Assembly (NCBI GenBank): GCA_037043235.1
Contig: JAWRVZ010000041.1
Coordinates: 4,186,001-4,250,000, forward strand
DNA length: 64,000 nt
Direction: 5' to 3'
DNA from: Rhodeus uyekii
Lineage: Eukaryota; Chordata; Actinopteri; Cypriniformes; Acheilognathidae
Made by a program: the position numbers and the translations under genes. Positions 1 through 11,809 of the stretch are shown in pieces. The notes beneath the pieces were generated by a model. The model did no database searches. It saw only the letters and a list, made by a program, of their open reading frames with translations, and was not told the origin of the DNA. Position 1 is the stretch's first letter. Every line of letters begins with the position of its first letter.

Positions 1-72
1 TTACTATATAGCAGGTGAAAAACAGTAGAATTCACAGTAATATAAAAGAGTAGGCAAAAAGTATTGTTTGAT

Positions 73-385
73 GTGAATTAGCATGTCGCTAGCGAGATTT
101 AGTGTGAATTGGCATGTCGCTAGCGAGATTTAGCGTGACTTGGCATGCCGCTAGCGAGATTTAGCGTGAATTGGCATGCGGCTAGCGAGATTTAGCGTGA
201 ATTGGCATGCCGCTAGCGAGAGAGATTTAGCGTGAATTGGCATGCCGCTAGCGAGAGAGATTTAGCGTGAATTGGCATGTCGCTAGCGAGATTTAGCGTG
301 AATTAGCATGCCGCTAGCGAGATTTAGCGTGAATTAGCATGTCTCTAGTGAGATTTAACGTGAATTAGCATGTCGCTAGCGAGAT
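73..385. repeat. 31-bp minisatellite, about 10 copies
   Basis: Ten tandem units begin at about 73, 104, 135, 166, 197, 232, 267, 298, 329 and 360. The basic period is 31 bp. Two units (starting 197 and 232) are 35 bp because of an extra GAGA. Each unit holds a GCTAGC palindrome within a core reading CATGYCGCTAGCGAGA. Units differ by a few substitutions, mostly C/T at CpG positions, as expected from methylation decay. There is no coding potential. Confidence 0.95.
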
Positions 386-3300
386 GTGTACTCGGATTAC
401 CTTCGGTAAGATTTTGAAGTGCGCATACAATAGACTCTTTACTATCCCATGAGGCCACATGATAGGATTTATGAATGGCAGTGAAACAACGCAACTTATG
501 CTTGTAGGTCATGTGATAGTGAGAACATTGCAAAATTCATACTATATGGAACAATTTTTTTTATGAATGGAGGTGAATTGCTGCAAATGACGCAAGTAGG
601 TCACATAATTTTGACAACATGGCAGTTGCTGTACATGCGGATTACATAGTACAGAATGTACCTTTCAAACAGTTGTGAATTAAGTACTCACAAAGCACGC
701 GATTTAGGATGCACCGTTAGTCTCACATAGCCATATTGAGGGCAGGAGGTTTGGACCAAATAACATTATTCATTGGCCGCCCAGAGGCTGACTGAAATGT
801 AAAGTAGCCAATCACAATTAGTTCAGTATCATGTTTAGGGGCATGACAAATATCCAGAAAGGCATGTAAAACCTAAGAAAATCTAGCATTTAGTTGATCC
901 TGATATGCACTCACTGTCACCATTGTAAACACGATGGCTTTCTTCTTCCATGAGGGGGTTTTGCTGTCATGGCGTGTTTGCTTCCAGGCGAACCATCACA
1001 AAATGCGACAGACGCGTCTCCTGGAAATCCCTTGGAATTCAACCAATCAGAACACAACTTCAAAACTCCTACAATCTGTAGACATGCCGTCTAAAGCTGA
1101 GACTATGAAGAAATGATTTCTTCAAAATAAGTACCTAGTGACGAGAGTAGGTGATTTAGAACGCAGCCTGAAATGCAAAATACATTCATTGTAAATTGGC
1201 CCTGGGAATTTGCAAACGCCTCCCCTTCAATCGCCCTGCTCCATTTCAATATGTACCTGTCTGTTTTAGTTTAGTCAGTTTTAGTGTGTTTTAGTTCACC
1301 CTGTGCCCGTTTGCCTGTGTTCTTGATCTTTGCTAGCTTCTACAGTACTCTCTGTGTATTTAAGACCTTAGTTTCCTCTGTCCTGAGTCTCTTAAGATTT
1401 GTCAATAAAGACTTTAATTTGGATTTCATGCATTTACAACTACAGCCACATTTTTAAAATTATTTTCACTTTTTGTCACTTTTGAGCCTGTGATTGTTGT
1501 TTCATAACTGATGTTTCATGTCAATAATTGTCGATTTTGAAAAAGGAGGAACCACTAATCTGTAGGAGGAACCTGTACACGCACTGTATACATGTGGGTG
1601 TCAGATGTCTGTTATTGTAGGAGAAACATCCCAGTAGATTATTACAGTCACGGTACTCACAGTTGAAACGCAGTATACTTAACCTGATTGTGTTAATTAG
1701 TTAATTAACATATTCACAGTCCCTAAATTATATTGACTGAAAATTGTGTGTGCTCTCAAGGGACTTTTGCTAATCTTGTACACAATGCACATTTAATTTG
1801 GGTAAATGGAGTGTAAAGAACTCTAGGTGAGAGAGTATCTCAGTATAAAAATGCATTCAGAATCAGATAACCATACATAATTGTAAAAAAGTCAAATGTC
1901 TTTATTAAGAAAGGAAGACATGTTATACAAGCACACAGAGTCTGTGAAGAAGAGCGACAATATTGAAATGTCCTGCTCGCCCTCATTATACTGAAATACT
2001 GGCTCATTTAGAGGACCTATTTTTTTATGCAGCAAAAATGAACTTTTTTGTGGAGGAGCAGATGAATGTAGTCTCATTTATGAGGCTGTTTATCAGTTTT
2101 GGGGGCATGAAATAATGAGGCAGGCAGATTTGCCGGTTTGTTTTACTGAAAAAGTGACTGGAGTGACAGCTGACTATATTGGGCCATAAGTCATTTTTAT
2201 TGTTTACTGTATTTGCATGAGTGGATTTATATTAGCAGGCCTTAGGGAGATGGAATGAGAAACTTTTGTCTTAGAAATGCATTATTATGTCTTAAATAGA
2301 TGTATATGAATTTGCTCTGGCTTTCACAACAAGATGCAAAACAGCGAGAGTTACAGTTCAATTATGGGAAATGACTTTTTGTGACTAATTACTGAATTTT
2401 CTCTCTTTTGCACACATACTGAGACACTTTAAATCATTTTTCCAGTGGCTTCTCTCAATTCATCAGCTGTAGCTGGTGCTGTATTAGAACAATATTTGTG
2501 AACATCTCAACTTGTAGTACATACTAAACCCGCTCACATCCTCCGAAGAATTTAATGAGAAGCATTCATAAGACAAGCACTTTTACAGAACTTTAGATTA
2601 ATTGAGCACATTGCCGACAATTCTTTTATTTTTTAATCATCTTATCAGAGTCTTGTGTCAGATACCTAATAATGCAACCTGCCTGGGTTCCAGTGATTTA
2701 AACATGTTCTCATTCATGCCCTGATTCCTGTCGTTGAGTTCTCTCCGTTTGGGTAAGCCAAATTAATGGGCTGCAGGGCGTAATGGGAATGGGCACATGA
2801 CGTTAAAGGATGGAAAGAGCTCAGATGCCGGCATCCTCTGATGCATCGACACTCAAAATTGATTCTGTTTTCAGGCAGCTGACAAGTCACCAATTGGCTA
2901 ATGTGCTGCATGTAACTATGAAGATGGAACCTGCCAGTGTGGGGGATTTCTAAGTGGGAGGTTGCATTGGAAATGAATGCACTTGCAGGAGCACAAGGAG
3001 ATGTTCTTTGCGAGTTTAAGCTTAATGGGTAAGCTTAAGCAGACATGTTAGAAAAAACAAAAACAAAAACGGTGCAATGCTATTAGTGTCCATCTGTGCC
3101 ACCTTGTACAAAAGCCTTCATCTTGAACAGTCACCATGCTATCAGGGTAATGTGATTATTACTTTATATAAATATTTAGAAGTTCATGTATTTATATAGG
3201 GATTATGCTATTAAAAGTCATAAACAATGTATTGTGTAATTATATCCTTTAGATATATCCTTATATCCTTTATTTTATATCCAAACTAAAGGATATAATG

Positions 3301-3436
3301 TGTATACATAATGTGTTATATTACACCAATACTGATATCGATTTTGTACTAAAATTCTGATACCAAAAATCGACCCCATGCTATATAGATTATATATTAA
3401 AGATGTAAATAAAGTAAATGTAATTAATTGAATGTA
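386..3436. other. Upstream non-coding DNA, no gene seen
   Basis: AT-rich sequence whose only open frames are under 70 codons with no recognisable protein features and no exon-like structure. An LTR-like fragment lies at about 1205-1440. A short imperfect inverted repeat (TATATCCTTTAG against CTAAAGGATATA) lies at about 3238-3298. I see nothing else that can be supported. Confidence 0.6.
1205..1440 (+). mobile_element. Possible LTR fragment
   Basis: The stretch reads like the downstream part of a fish Ty3/gypsy LTR: a T/G-rich tract, a TATTTAAG TATA-like box near 1359, a CCTGAGTC motif near 1382 and an AATAAA polyadenylation signal at 1404-1409. These occur in the same order in the better-defined solo LTRs of this window. 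I could not find TG/CA ends or a target duplication, so it is a truncated or decayed copy at best. Confidence 0.35.
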
Positions 3437-4286
3437 CAGTGGAATACGGTTATCTCGACGGCCTCAGGGGTTGCAAAAAAACGTTGAGATAACCAATGAT
3501 CGAGATAACCAATGATGAAGTGATCGGCATGCTATAAAAATGTACATACATTCGGCTTCGTCCCGTGTTTTAATAACCGGGTTCTTCAATCTGCAGCGGC
3601 ACTGAGCAGAGCACGCGTCAGAACAGAAGCAGGGATGTTTTTGTTTGTGTGTGTGTGTATTTATCTAAGCCTCATACTCATTGGTCGGTAACCGCTCGTC
3701 AATGTCAAAATATTTGAGCAAACCAATCAAATCAGAGAAGGCGGGCTTTATGTGCACACAGAAGCAGATAAGGCTTTAGGCTGGGGGTGGGACCCACGGT
3801 AGCACTTGCTGCTCATTGAGAAGCGTAAGAACGATATGTGCTTTCACTTCAGAGAGTCTCCAAAAGTCTCCAATAACTCCAGATAAAGTCGTTAGATTTG
3901 TTGCTAGTCACTTTTTTGAAAATGTGGTCTGAATACTCGCTAAATATAGCAACAAAGGCGCTAAGTTGGCAACACTGTCCGCAAGTTCTTCTGCGGCTGC
4001 GTGGCACTGTGAGTGAAGCGTCACTGGAGATTCATGTGCGATCCACGTGCAACTCAGCGCATACGCAGTGAACTAGGTACCATCATTAGTCATGAGATAA
4101 CCATGTGAAGTGGAGAATTTGTCCCTCTTTTGTGCTCGAGATATTAGGGTTCAGCAACATAAAATAATTGGCGTAACCGATGAGAAAATGCTCAGACAAA
4201 TAGGGAGTTTGGCCGTTCCACCTCAAAAATATCGACATAATAGGGTTGGCGAGTTAACCGTGAGTCAAGATAAGTGAACTCCACTG
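3437..4286 (+). mobile_element. Tigger/pogo-like MITE, family 1, copy A
   Basis: A non-autonomous DNA transposon of 850 bp flanked by TA on both sides (3435-3436 and 4287-4288), the usual target of Tc1/mariner/pogo elements. The left end begins CAGTGGAATACGGTTATC and the right end is an imperfect inverted copy ending ...TTATC-like...CCACTG. Near both ends are short direct and inverted repeats of the type ATCTCGAC/GTTAACTCG, as is usual in Tigger ends. There is no transposase ORF. Three more copies occur at 5992-6833 (-), 44896-45631 (+) and 58010-59103 (-). Relative to copy C, copy A carries extra sequence at about 3640-3960. Confidence 0.85.
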
Positions 4287-4819
4287 TATATCATAAATTA
4301 AATATTCACACCTATATAGTGGATTGCATGCGTAGCTCCACAAACGTGAACTAGTCGAGCAACATTCCCCACAGACATTTTGTTCGGATATGTCAACAGC
4401 TAAGAATTTATTTTAATATGTATAATAAAGTGTGAAAATAACTGAAGGAAATATCTATTTGCTAAACGAATAAAGCCAACTAATGATATTCTTTTGGTTT
4501 CTCTACACAATATATATTTTTTAAATGCATTGAAAATCAGGTATCAGTACTCGGTATTACCCGTATCAAATATGAATTAAAGGATGCATGCGTATCGGTG
4601 GATGCCTAAACATTACATTAGGCATCTATATTTTTATATATTTTGATAATTAAAATTGTATAGACTGTTACATTTATTTTATGATAATATCATTGTTATA
4701 TTAATCAAATAAATGTATAGTAATAAATACAAATATTATAGATGTTTTAAAATGAATCAGGTAAAAAAAACGAGGTGGGGGGGGGAGTAAAATTTGAATA
4801 TGGATCAGCTCAAAATGGA

Positions 4820-5025
4820 AAATTCTGTTATCATTTAGTCACCCTGATGTCATTCCAAGACTTCCTCTGTTCTGCTGAACACAAAAGAAGATATTTTGAA
4901 GCGTGTTGGTAAAAAAAAAAAACATTGTCGGACTGACAAAAATACATTTCTCAAAACATCTTTTGTGTTCCACAAAAGAAAGAAAGTCATACAGGTTTAG
5001 AATGACATGAGGATGAATAAATGCC
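4820..5025. mobile_element. Foldback MITE-like cyprinid repeat
   Basis: An imperfect palindrome. The left arm holds CACCCTGATGTCATTCCA and then ACACAAAAGAAGATATTTTG. The right arm holds the inverted counterparts CATCTTTTGTGTTCC and GAATGACATGAGGATGA. This short palindromic element is very frequent in cyprinid genomes; fragments also occur here near 9525-9700, 25265-25340 and 42330-42400. It has no coding capacity. Confidence 0.6.
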
Positions 5026-5991
5026 TCACTTACTCATCCAAGTGTCACCAGTATGAAAAGACGTTTCCCCCTTTTCTTCTTCTTTTTTTTTTGTCAAAGC
5101 TTAAACTCTATATGGGAGTTTGGACAAGAATCAGTTGAAATGGCTACGTAGGCTTTAGCATTAGTTTCACAAGCACATCCGCTGAATGTGCTGCTTCTGA
5201 TGCTGAAGCTTTGCAAGAAGCAGCTTATGCAATCTTAATTGAAGCCTTGCTATATACATTTCAGAAGCTCAAGGATGAAAGAGACCAAGCTTTTAACCTC
5301 TTTGAATGAGGAACAATCAACATCGTAAACATTTGTCATGTAGTGTCATGTAGTAATGGAGGTTCACTGTTGATTCATATTAACAGTTCTCTCTCTCCCT
5401 CGTGGTGTTGCTTGAATTAAGATTCAAGGTCTGTCGTGGTGGTAGCTGCCATCTTTTTCTCAAATGGGGATTAAAGACATAATTGTTAGGAAGAGTGAAA
5501 ACGAAAGCACATGCACATGATCAGGCAGTGTCGCTGATGGCAAGGACTGTGCAAACCTGACAGCAGGCATTTGCGGAAATCTACCTCATTTCCTGAGATC
5601 TGGAGGAAACATTAGCCCTCATTTACTTAGTTGGATGTGGTGTCAGATGAGATGAACCAACTCAAATGGCTTCTCGTCTCATTTGGAGATCAGAAGAGAG
5701 GCACAGAATTGATGAATCTTAAAACCTTGAAGGCGCTCTGCGGAGAGGCATGTGACTCCTATCGCCAGCTTATCTTTCAGAGACCACCTCTGGAACGGGC
5801 TGACAAGGTTTCACATAAGAACAGCCTGAAAACAGACTTAATCAGGTTTGCTTTGAGGACTTTCAACAATGGTGCCATCGACAATTGCAGAATTGGGGTG
5901 GATCCAGGTTTCCTCTGCTTCTGCTTGGTGGATCTCTATCTATTTTTACTAAATTCCTTCCAGGTTTCACCTTCATCAGAGGATATAGATA

Positions 5992-6833
5992 CAGTGTAGT
6001 TCACTTATCTCGACTCACGGTTAACTCGCCAATCCTATTATGTCGATGTTTTTGAAGTGGAACCGCCAAACTCCCTATTTGTCTTCTTTTTGGTAATGTC
6101 GATTCTTTAATTTCACCGAACCCTAATATCTCGAGCACAAATTCGCCACTTCACATGGTTATCTCGTGACTGAGCATACCTAGTTCACGCTGAGTTTGCG
6201 TTGCACGTCGTTCTGTCAGTGACGCTTCTCTCACAGCGCTGCACAGCACTCTCTGAAGTGAAAGCACATATCGTTCTTACGCGCTGAGCAGTGCGTGCAT
6301 CAGAACAAAAGAAAGTGTGTGTTTATCTAAGCCTCATACTTATTGGTCAAAACGACCACTGAGTATGAGGCTTAGATAAACACACACCTGCTTTTGTTCT
6401 GACGCGCGCTCTGCTCAGCGCCGCTGCGGATTGAAGAACCCGGTTGTTAAAAGACGGGACGAAGCCAAATTTGTTGAGAAAGCACATTAGACGCGAGAAA
6501 GTATGCAATCTAGTACAGCGTGATGACCTCATGAATATGTTATGACGGTTTACTCTGTGAGCGAAATTGTGTTTGCAATGTTGGAGAATATAATTAAAGG
6601 TTTGAATCGAGAATCGAAGGTGTTTTTTATTGTATACTGGTAAATCTCTGTTGTTAATTTGTGCGCATATGCCTTTTGTTGTTAGCAAACATATACAGTG
6701 TATGTACATTTTTATAGCATGTCGATCGCTTCATCAAATAAATCGCCATATTGGCTGTTGGTTATGTCAATAATCGGTTATCTCAATGCTTTTTTGCAAC
6801 CCCCGAGGCCGTCGAGATAACCGTATTCCACTG
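5992..6833 (-). mobile_element. Tigger/pogo-like MITE, family 1, copy B (with internal foldback)
   Basis: 842 bp in the opposite orientation to copy A, flanked by TA on both sides. It starts CAGTGTAGTTCACTTATC and ends GATAACCGTATTCCACTG. The middle contains a near-perfect inverted repeat (arms about 6281-6348 and 6354-6421, loop about 5 nt) built from a segment that is single-copy in copy A. The open frames crossing it are by-products of the element. Confidence 0.85.
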
Positions 6834-7020
6834 TATTATTGTAATGTGATGGACAATAGTTTATAATGACACACACTTTACACCTAAAATAAAGATAATA
6901 AACTCCTGCTTTGTTCTTTTTAATTAGCAGAGCTTGCTGAGGCAAACATTGCTTTTACTATTACTCATAAGGCCAATTAAAGCTCTTACCGTAGCTCTTG
7001 CACGTAATTCGTCCCCGTTT

Positions 7021-7419
7021 TGTCACGAAACGTTCAGGGAGGACTCAAGTGCAGGGGAAAATATGGGATTTATTAGAATAACAAAAGAACACAAAATGCA
7101 AACAAAAACCCACAATGGGGAAAACATAACATAAACATGATCATAAATACTAAACATAAAACAAACCGGATGGAACGGGGAAAAGCTGACACAGGACCAG
7201 ACATGAAATGACAACGACACCACACAGGACAGCAAACACACTGGGATTAAATAGGGCACATGAGGGAAGGTAGTGATGAGACACAGCTGGGAATGATTAC
7301 GGGAAACAAGGAGGTGGGGCAGACACTAACGAGACACAAACACACGGAAGAGAGAGCAGTGCCACGGTTCTGTCCACTAGAGCACTAATAACACTGGAAA
7401 CAGAGACAGAACCGTGACA
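7021..7419 (-). mobile_element. Solo LTR of a Ty3/gypsy-like retrotransposon
   Basis: A 399-bp element starting TGTCACG and ending CCGTGACA, flanked by a perfect 5-bp target duplication CGTTT (7016-7020 and 7420-7424). Read on the minus strand it has the LTR order: TG start, a TATTTAATCCC TATA-like box near 7240-7250, a TCTAATAAATCCC polyadenylation signal near 7070 and a CA end. No internal retrotransposon region adjoins it, so it is a solo LTR left by LTR-LTR recombination. Gypsy is inferred from the 5-bp duplication and layout; an ERV-type LTR is a less likely alternative. Confidence 0.88.
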
Positions 7420-7789
7420 CGTTTGTGCTACAGACATTAATGATACCTCAAATCATGTGGTTTGTTGAGGAGAGGTGTGCTATTAGTTTAAGCAATGGGA
7501 TTTGAGATTTACACCAAAAAATGACAATGATAAAGCAGCCTAAACACTCCCATTGACCTACACTGAAGAGGGACCCAAGTCTGCCAGTATGTTTTGATAT
7601 TGGCCTGTGTGAAACCACCAAGCAACTGCATAGTAATGTTATAAAAAGCACTCAAAACACCTTAGCAACAGCATAGCAATATACTGGCAAGCACTCGCCT
7701 TATCTTTTTGGAAAACTTCACTAAACTTTTCTCCAAAAACCTAAAAAAAGTTTTCTTAAATATATTTTATATGCAATCTAATTCTGTAA

Positions 7790-8090
7790 TGGCAAAGCTG
7801 AATTTTCAGCAGTAATTACTCCAGTCTTCTTTTCCTTCAAGACACATTTCTTCTTATCAATGTTGAAAAGGTTGTGCTGGTTAATATTGTGTTACATACA
7901 AACCCAATTACTGTTTTTCAGGCTTCTTTGAAGGAGTTTATTTAAAATAGACATTTTTGTAACATTTTCAATGTCTTTACTATCATTTTTGACAAATTTA
8001 ATGCATCTTTGCTTTACATTTCATTCTTTAATTTTTTATTTATTAAAATTGTACTAGCCCACAATTTTGAACAGCAGTGTGAATGACAAA
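7790..8090 (-). repeat. Dispersed cyprinid repeat (inverted relative to 9099-9400)
   Basis: Contains AAAGCTGAATTTTCAGCAG, ATCAATGTTGAAAAGGTTGT, TTGACAAATTTAATGCATC and, at its end, TTTTGAACAGCAGTGTG. These are the reverse complement of blocks in the copy at 9099-9400. This repeat is recognised as very abundant in cyprinid DNA; its class is uncertain. It has diverged by indels. Confidence 0.6.
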
Positions 8091-8099
8091 TGAATCAAA

Positions 8100-9090
8100 T
8101 GTCACACTGTGAAATCAAAATTGAGATAAAGTTACAAATAAGGGTTATTTGTTTATTTTACTTTAGGGCAGAAACTGGCTTAGAAACTTGGGTTGAGACT
8201 TGAGCAACATTCCTTTGATAAAGTGGTAAAATATCTACCATAATATAATGAAATGTATTATTTAAATGTTATTTTTTTATTATGTATACACATACATTTT
8301 AGTATGATTCTTAATGAAGATATTTCCAATCAGATATCATATTAGATCATGATATCAGGGTAGATACTACCAGCAGGAGGGGATTTCTAACCAACAAAAC
8401 CCTTCATTCTTATGTGGGACCAACATAACATGTTGACCCAGGAGCACCTGGCAAAACCACGGGCAACAAATTCTATTGGCATAGTCATATGTGAACTGGT
8501 TTTCACCAGTAATCCTTCAGTGGTGATCATATGAGTCAGGGATTCCACTGAGCTCAGGCATTAGTGTTAACGCTGTTAGGATTACTCACTACGGTGAGAT
8601 GATTAAAGTGTTTGGAGAGAAACTGTTGCTATATAGGGTTGATTTTTCTGAATTGCAGGGCACAATTTGAGCTTTTCCTCTGACCGTCATGTTAGACTAT
8701 AATGGTCCTGCAATTTCCAAGCAGCCTTTCCGTACAAAATGACATTTTTATTGAATCAAGTCTTCAGAAAATGAACATAGTAATCGTCGGTGATGCCGTT
8801 ATTTATCTTGAGACCACAGTGAATTTGAGATTAAAGCTAGCCTAAACAGTCCTCCGGATGGAGGAAAAGAAACGGGCGAGGGCACATTGGCTTTCTATTG
8901 GGATGTTGGTGTGAAACAGGGTGGATGTTTAATGAGGGTGAGGTGATCTCAGGATCATAAGGTTGAGTAACAGTTCTGCTGTAATTGGACTATCCTAGAT
9001 CCTGTGTCAACTGTACACTGCTAGAAGACTGTCTGTGTAATTCGGCAAAGGATAGTGAAACATGGATGGGAAATAGTTTGCTTTTTGCTG
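8100..9090. other. Non-coding spacer, nothing recognised
   Basis: AT-rich sequence with no long open frame, exon-like splice pair, repeat ends or RNA gene that I can support. Confidence 0.5.
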
Positions 9091-9098
9091 ATATACTA

Positions 9099-9400
9099 CC
9101 ATTCAAAAGTTTGGGAAAAGTATGATTTGTTTAAAAAAATATGAATACTTTAATTCAGCAAGGATGCATTAAATTGAGCAAAAGTGACAATTAGGACATT
9201 TGTAATGTTGCAAAAGTGTTTATTGAACTTTCCACTAATAAAAGTTCCACTAATAAAGTTTTTACAAAAACATTAAGCATAATTAAATTTTATTGCAACA
9301 TTAATAACAAGCACCATAATTATTTATAATTAAGGGCCAATAATAGAGCACCAAAATCAGCATATCAGAATGATTTTATGTGACAGTAAAAAAATTTCCA
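9099..9400 (+). repeat. Dispersed cyprinid repeat
   Basis: Starts with TACTACCATTCAAAAGTTTG, then GCAAGGATGCATTAAATTGA and AAAAGTGACAATTAGGAC, and ends near GCACCAAAATCAGCATATC. Related pieces occur at 7790-8090 (-), 37975-38400 (+) and about 54395-54480 (-). It has no coding capacity. Confidence 0.65.
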
Positions 9401-9524
9401 TGATAGGAATAAATTATTAATAAATTTAATATTAATAAACTTTCATAAGCATAAACAAATCATAATTATTAAAAAATTTGACTGGAGGTATACATTTAAT
9501 GTATGTATATATTTATATATGTTG

Positions 9525-9705
9525 TTTCTTTTGTAGAACACAAAAGAAGAGATTTCATTATAATTGTGGACACCATTGGCTTTCATTATATGGACAAATT
9601 GTTAAAATCTTCTTTTGTCACTAAAGAAAGACAATCATACAGATTTGGAATGACATGAATGTGAGTAAATGATGATATAATTTTCGTCCCTTTAAGTTGA
9701 TCATC
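9525..9705. repeat. Fragment of the palindromic cyprinid repeat
   Basis: Shares AACACAAAAGAAGA, GAAAGACAATCATACAGATT and GGAATGACATGAATGTGAGT with the foldback element at 4820-5025. The palindrome is partly decayed. Confidence 0.55.
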
Positions 9706-9709
9706 CTGA

Positions 9710-11805
9710 TGAAACCAGGCACATACATTAGAAACATATTTCCACCTTGACTCACATAGACCACAGACAGGTACATTTTGCAGCTGCCACACTCGCTCAA
9801 TATTGACTGGCCCAGTGACAAGCTGAGGTCTAGATGTTAAAAATTGAGCTATTATATCCCAAACCAAGACTCACAGAGAAAACTGTCCAAATTGATTTTA
9901 ATGGGAGAGTATAGGGCTAAAATTGAAGAAGGCAAAAGGTCCCTAGCACTTCACAGTCACCTCTCACCCTCAATATACAAGCATACTGTTGAACCCACCC
10001 TCAACAACACCTAAACCCCAAAAGGTCAAGACACTCCTGCTGCCAGTTAGAGCAGATTTATAGAGTGACGGAGAAACCTTTACCGGTTTTCCGTTCACAT
10101 TTCATTCCTGTCACACTGTAAATTTGAACACATCGCAATGTATTTTGTCTTATACATTCGTAAAGGTAAAATATGTCGTTTCTCGGTTATAAATCTTTCT
10201 TTGTAGTATTTTAACATTCTTCTTGAAGCAATCCCTACAGAAATTGGTGAGTGAGAAATAGAGAAATAGTTTAAAATTAAAGAAATAGTTTAAATTGAGA
10301 AATAGTTTAAAATTAGAAACAAAGTCGCAATTGAGACATATAAGGTCAATTATCACAATTATCCTTTCATTTTAAACCACCAAAGACATGGAGGCGGACA
10401 TAATATTTAATTTAGTGATTAAATTATTAGATTTGGCCCTTGATATGTGATATGTGATATTTAATTATCAATTAATCACTGATTTTAAATTTTAATATAA
10501 CTTTGAATACATCTAAATAGGTTTTTGACAAAACAGAGACTTCAAAAGGATTGGGGGAAGCCATCTCCTTTATATGCTTCAATTTTGATTTTTATAGCCC
10601 GGCAGAAAGAGAACCAATCAACAGGGGGTAAATTCTTTGTAGAGGCACTGTATTTCAACCTTGAAAATCAGGGCTGTCCATCACAGGGACTGTAATCAGA
10701 CCAGCTTAATGGCAAAGTGACTAAAATCAGACAAACAATCAGTATTTAATATGAAGCTATATGTGGTATGACAATTACATGCACCTGTTTTTCCTTTTAT
10801 GAATAAATAGAGCATTTCTCACTAAAATTGTAAGCCACGGTGGTTCTTTTCCTTGCTGGTTTGTTATTGGGTTGATTTTTAGATTCTTTGTTTTAGTGTA
10901 GTTTTTCCATGTTTAGAGTGGACTGGAATTTTCTTTGACAGTTGATTTTAAAACTCAAAACAGAAAAGTCCATAAAATATGGGTTACACTTTGATTTGGG
11001 TTAGACATTCTACTAAATATAAGTAACTCAAGTGCTAGTATAACAAGTTGACAAGCAAGAAGACAAAAAAGAAAGGGAAAATTCCAAAAGAGAAAAAGAA
11101 AGATACCCAATATGGTGTCAAGTCTTAATCTGTTACCTTTGCATCATCTGTTAAATTGGAATCAGCATGTTATCTCACACAGACAGACTCCTTCAATGTT
11201 ACTTGTTGGATCTGTTCTGTAGAGGCTGCTGTGCATTTCACACCCCCTTTGCTTTTATTGTGTTGCTTGCTGTGTGCACTGATGTTAGAGGTAATGTTGC
11301 ATTTAAAAAGTTTATTTAAAAAAACGTACTATTGCAGTTTACCAGATTTTAGTTTCTCACTCTTTTGGTTTTGTTCAAGCTGATGGATGGTTACCTCATG
11401 GGGATTGTATAATGCCTCTTCTAGTAGACATACTGAGAATAATGAAGCCATTAACCGAGAATCTTGTGCTGTAGTTGGCATCTTTTTGCGACCTATAGTT
11501 CCTAGGTACTGTCATGTGCATAGTGTCTGAAATGGTCAAAGAGCAACTGCTTATATGGTCGAAAGACCGATTTTTACCCAAACTATGCAAGCAGAAACTT
11601 TACACAATGTTGACTGCTGTTGGACCTGACTGTTTAAATCCAGAGTGTGATGGGTTTAGAACAAAATCACAATGTTCAAGTCTGAGGTCAAGGTGGTATC
11701 AAGGTGAGGTTGTTACTGTAAAAGAAAAGAAAGAAGCATGTTAGGAAAGCAGTTTCTTTAATCACGCCTTCATTGTGAATCATTTGTTCTTTGTATTTGT
11801 ATACA
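9710..11805. other. Non-coding spacer
   Basis: No gene seen. A short direct repeat (GAAATAGTTTAAA, repeated near 10260-10315) and AT-rich low-complexity sequence are the only visible structures. The open frames here are short and unstructured. Confidence 0.5.
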
Positions 11806-11809
11806 ATTG

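Noticed and set aside
73..385. CRISPR array
   Set aside because: The units are contiguous tandem copies with no unique spacers, in a vertebrate genome.
5631..5999. A 122-codon + strand open frame
   Set aside because: No recognisable domain, no splice signals or promoter, and its C-terminus runs into the end of Tigger copy B. Probably a chance open frame, although a decayed exon cannot be fully excluded.
6347..6709. A 120-codon minus-strand open frame
   Set aside because: It lies inside Tigger copy B, spans its foldback and shows no transposase motifs.
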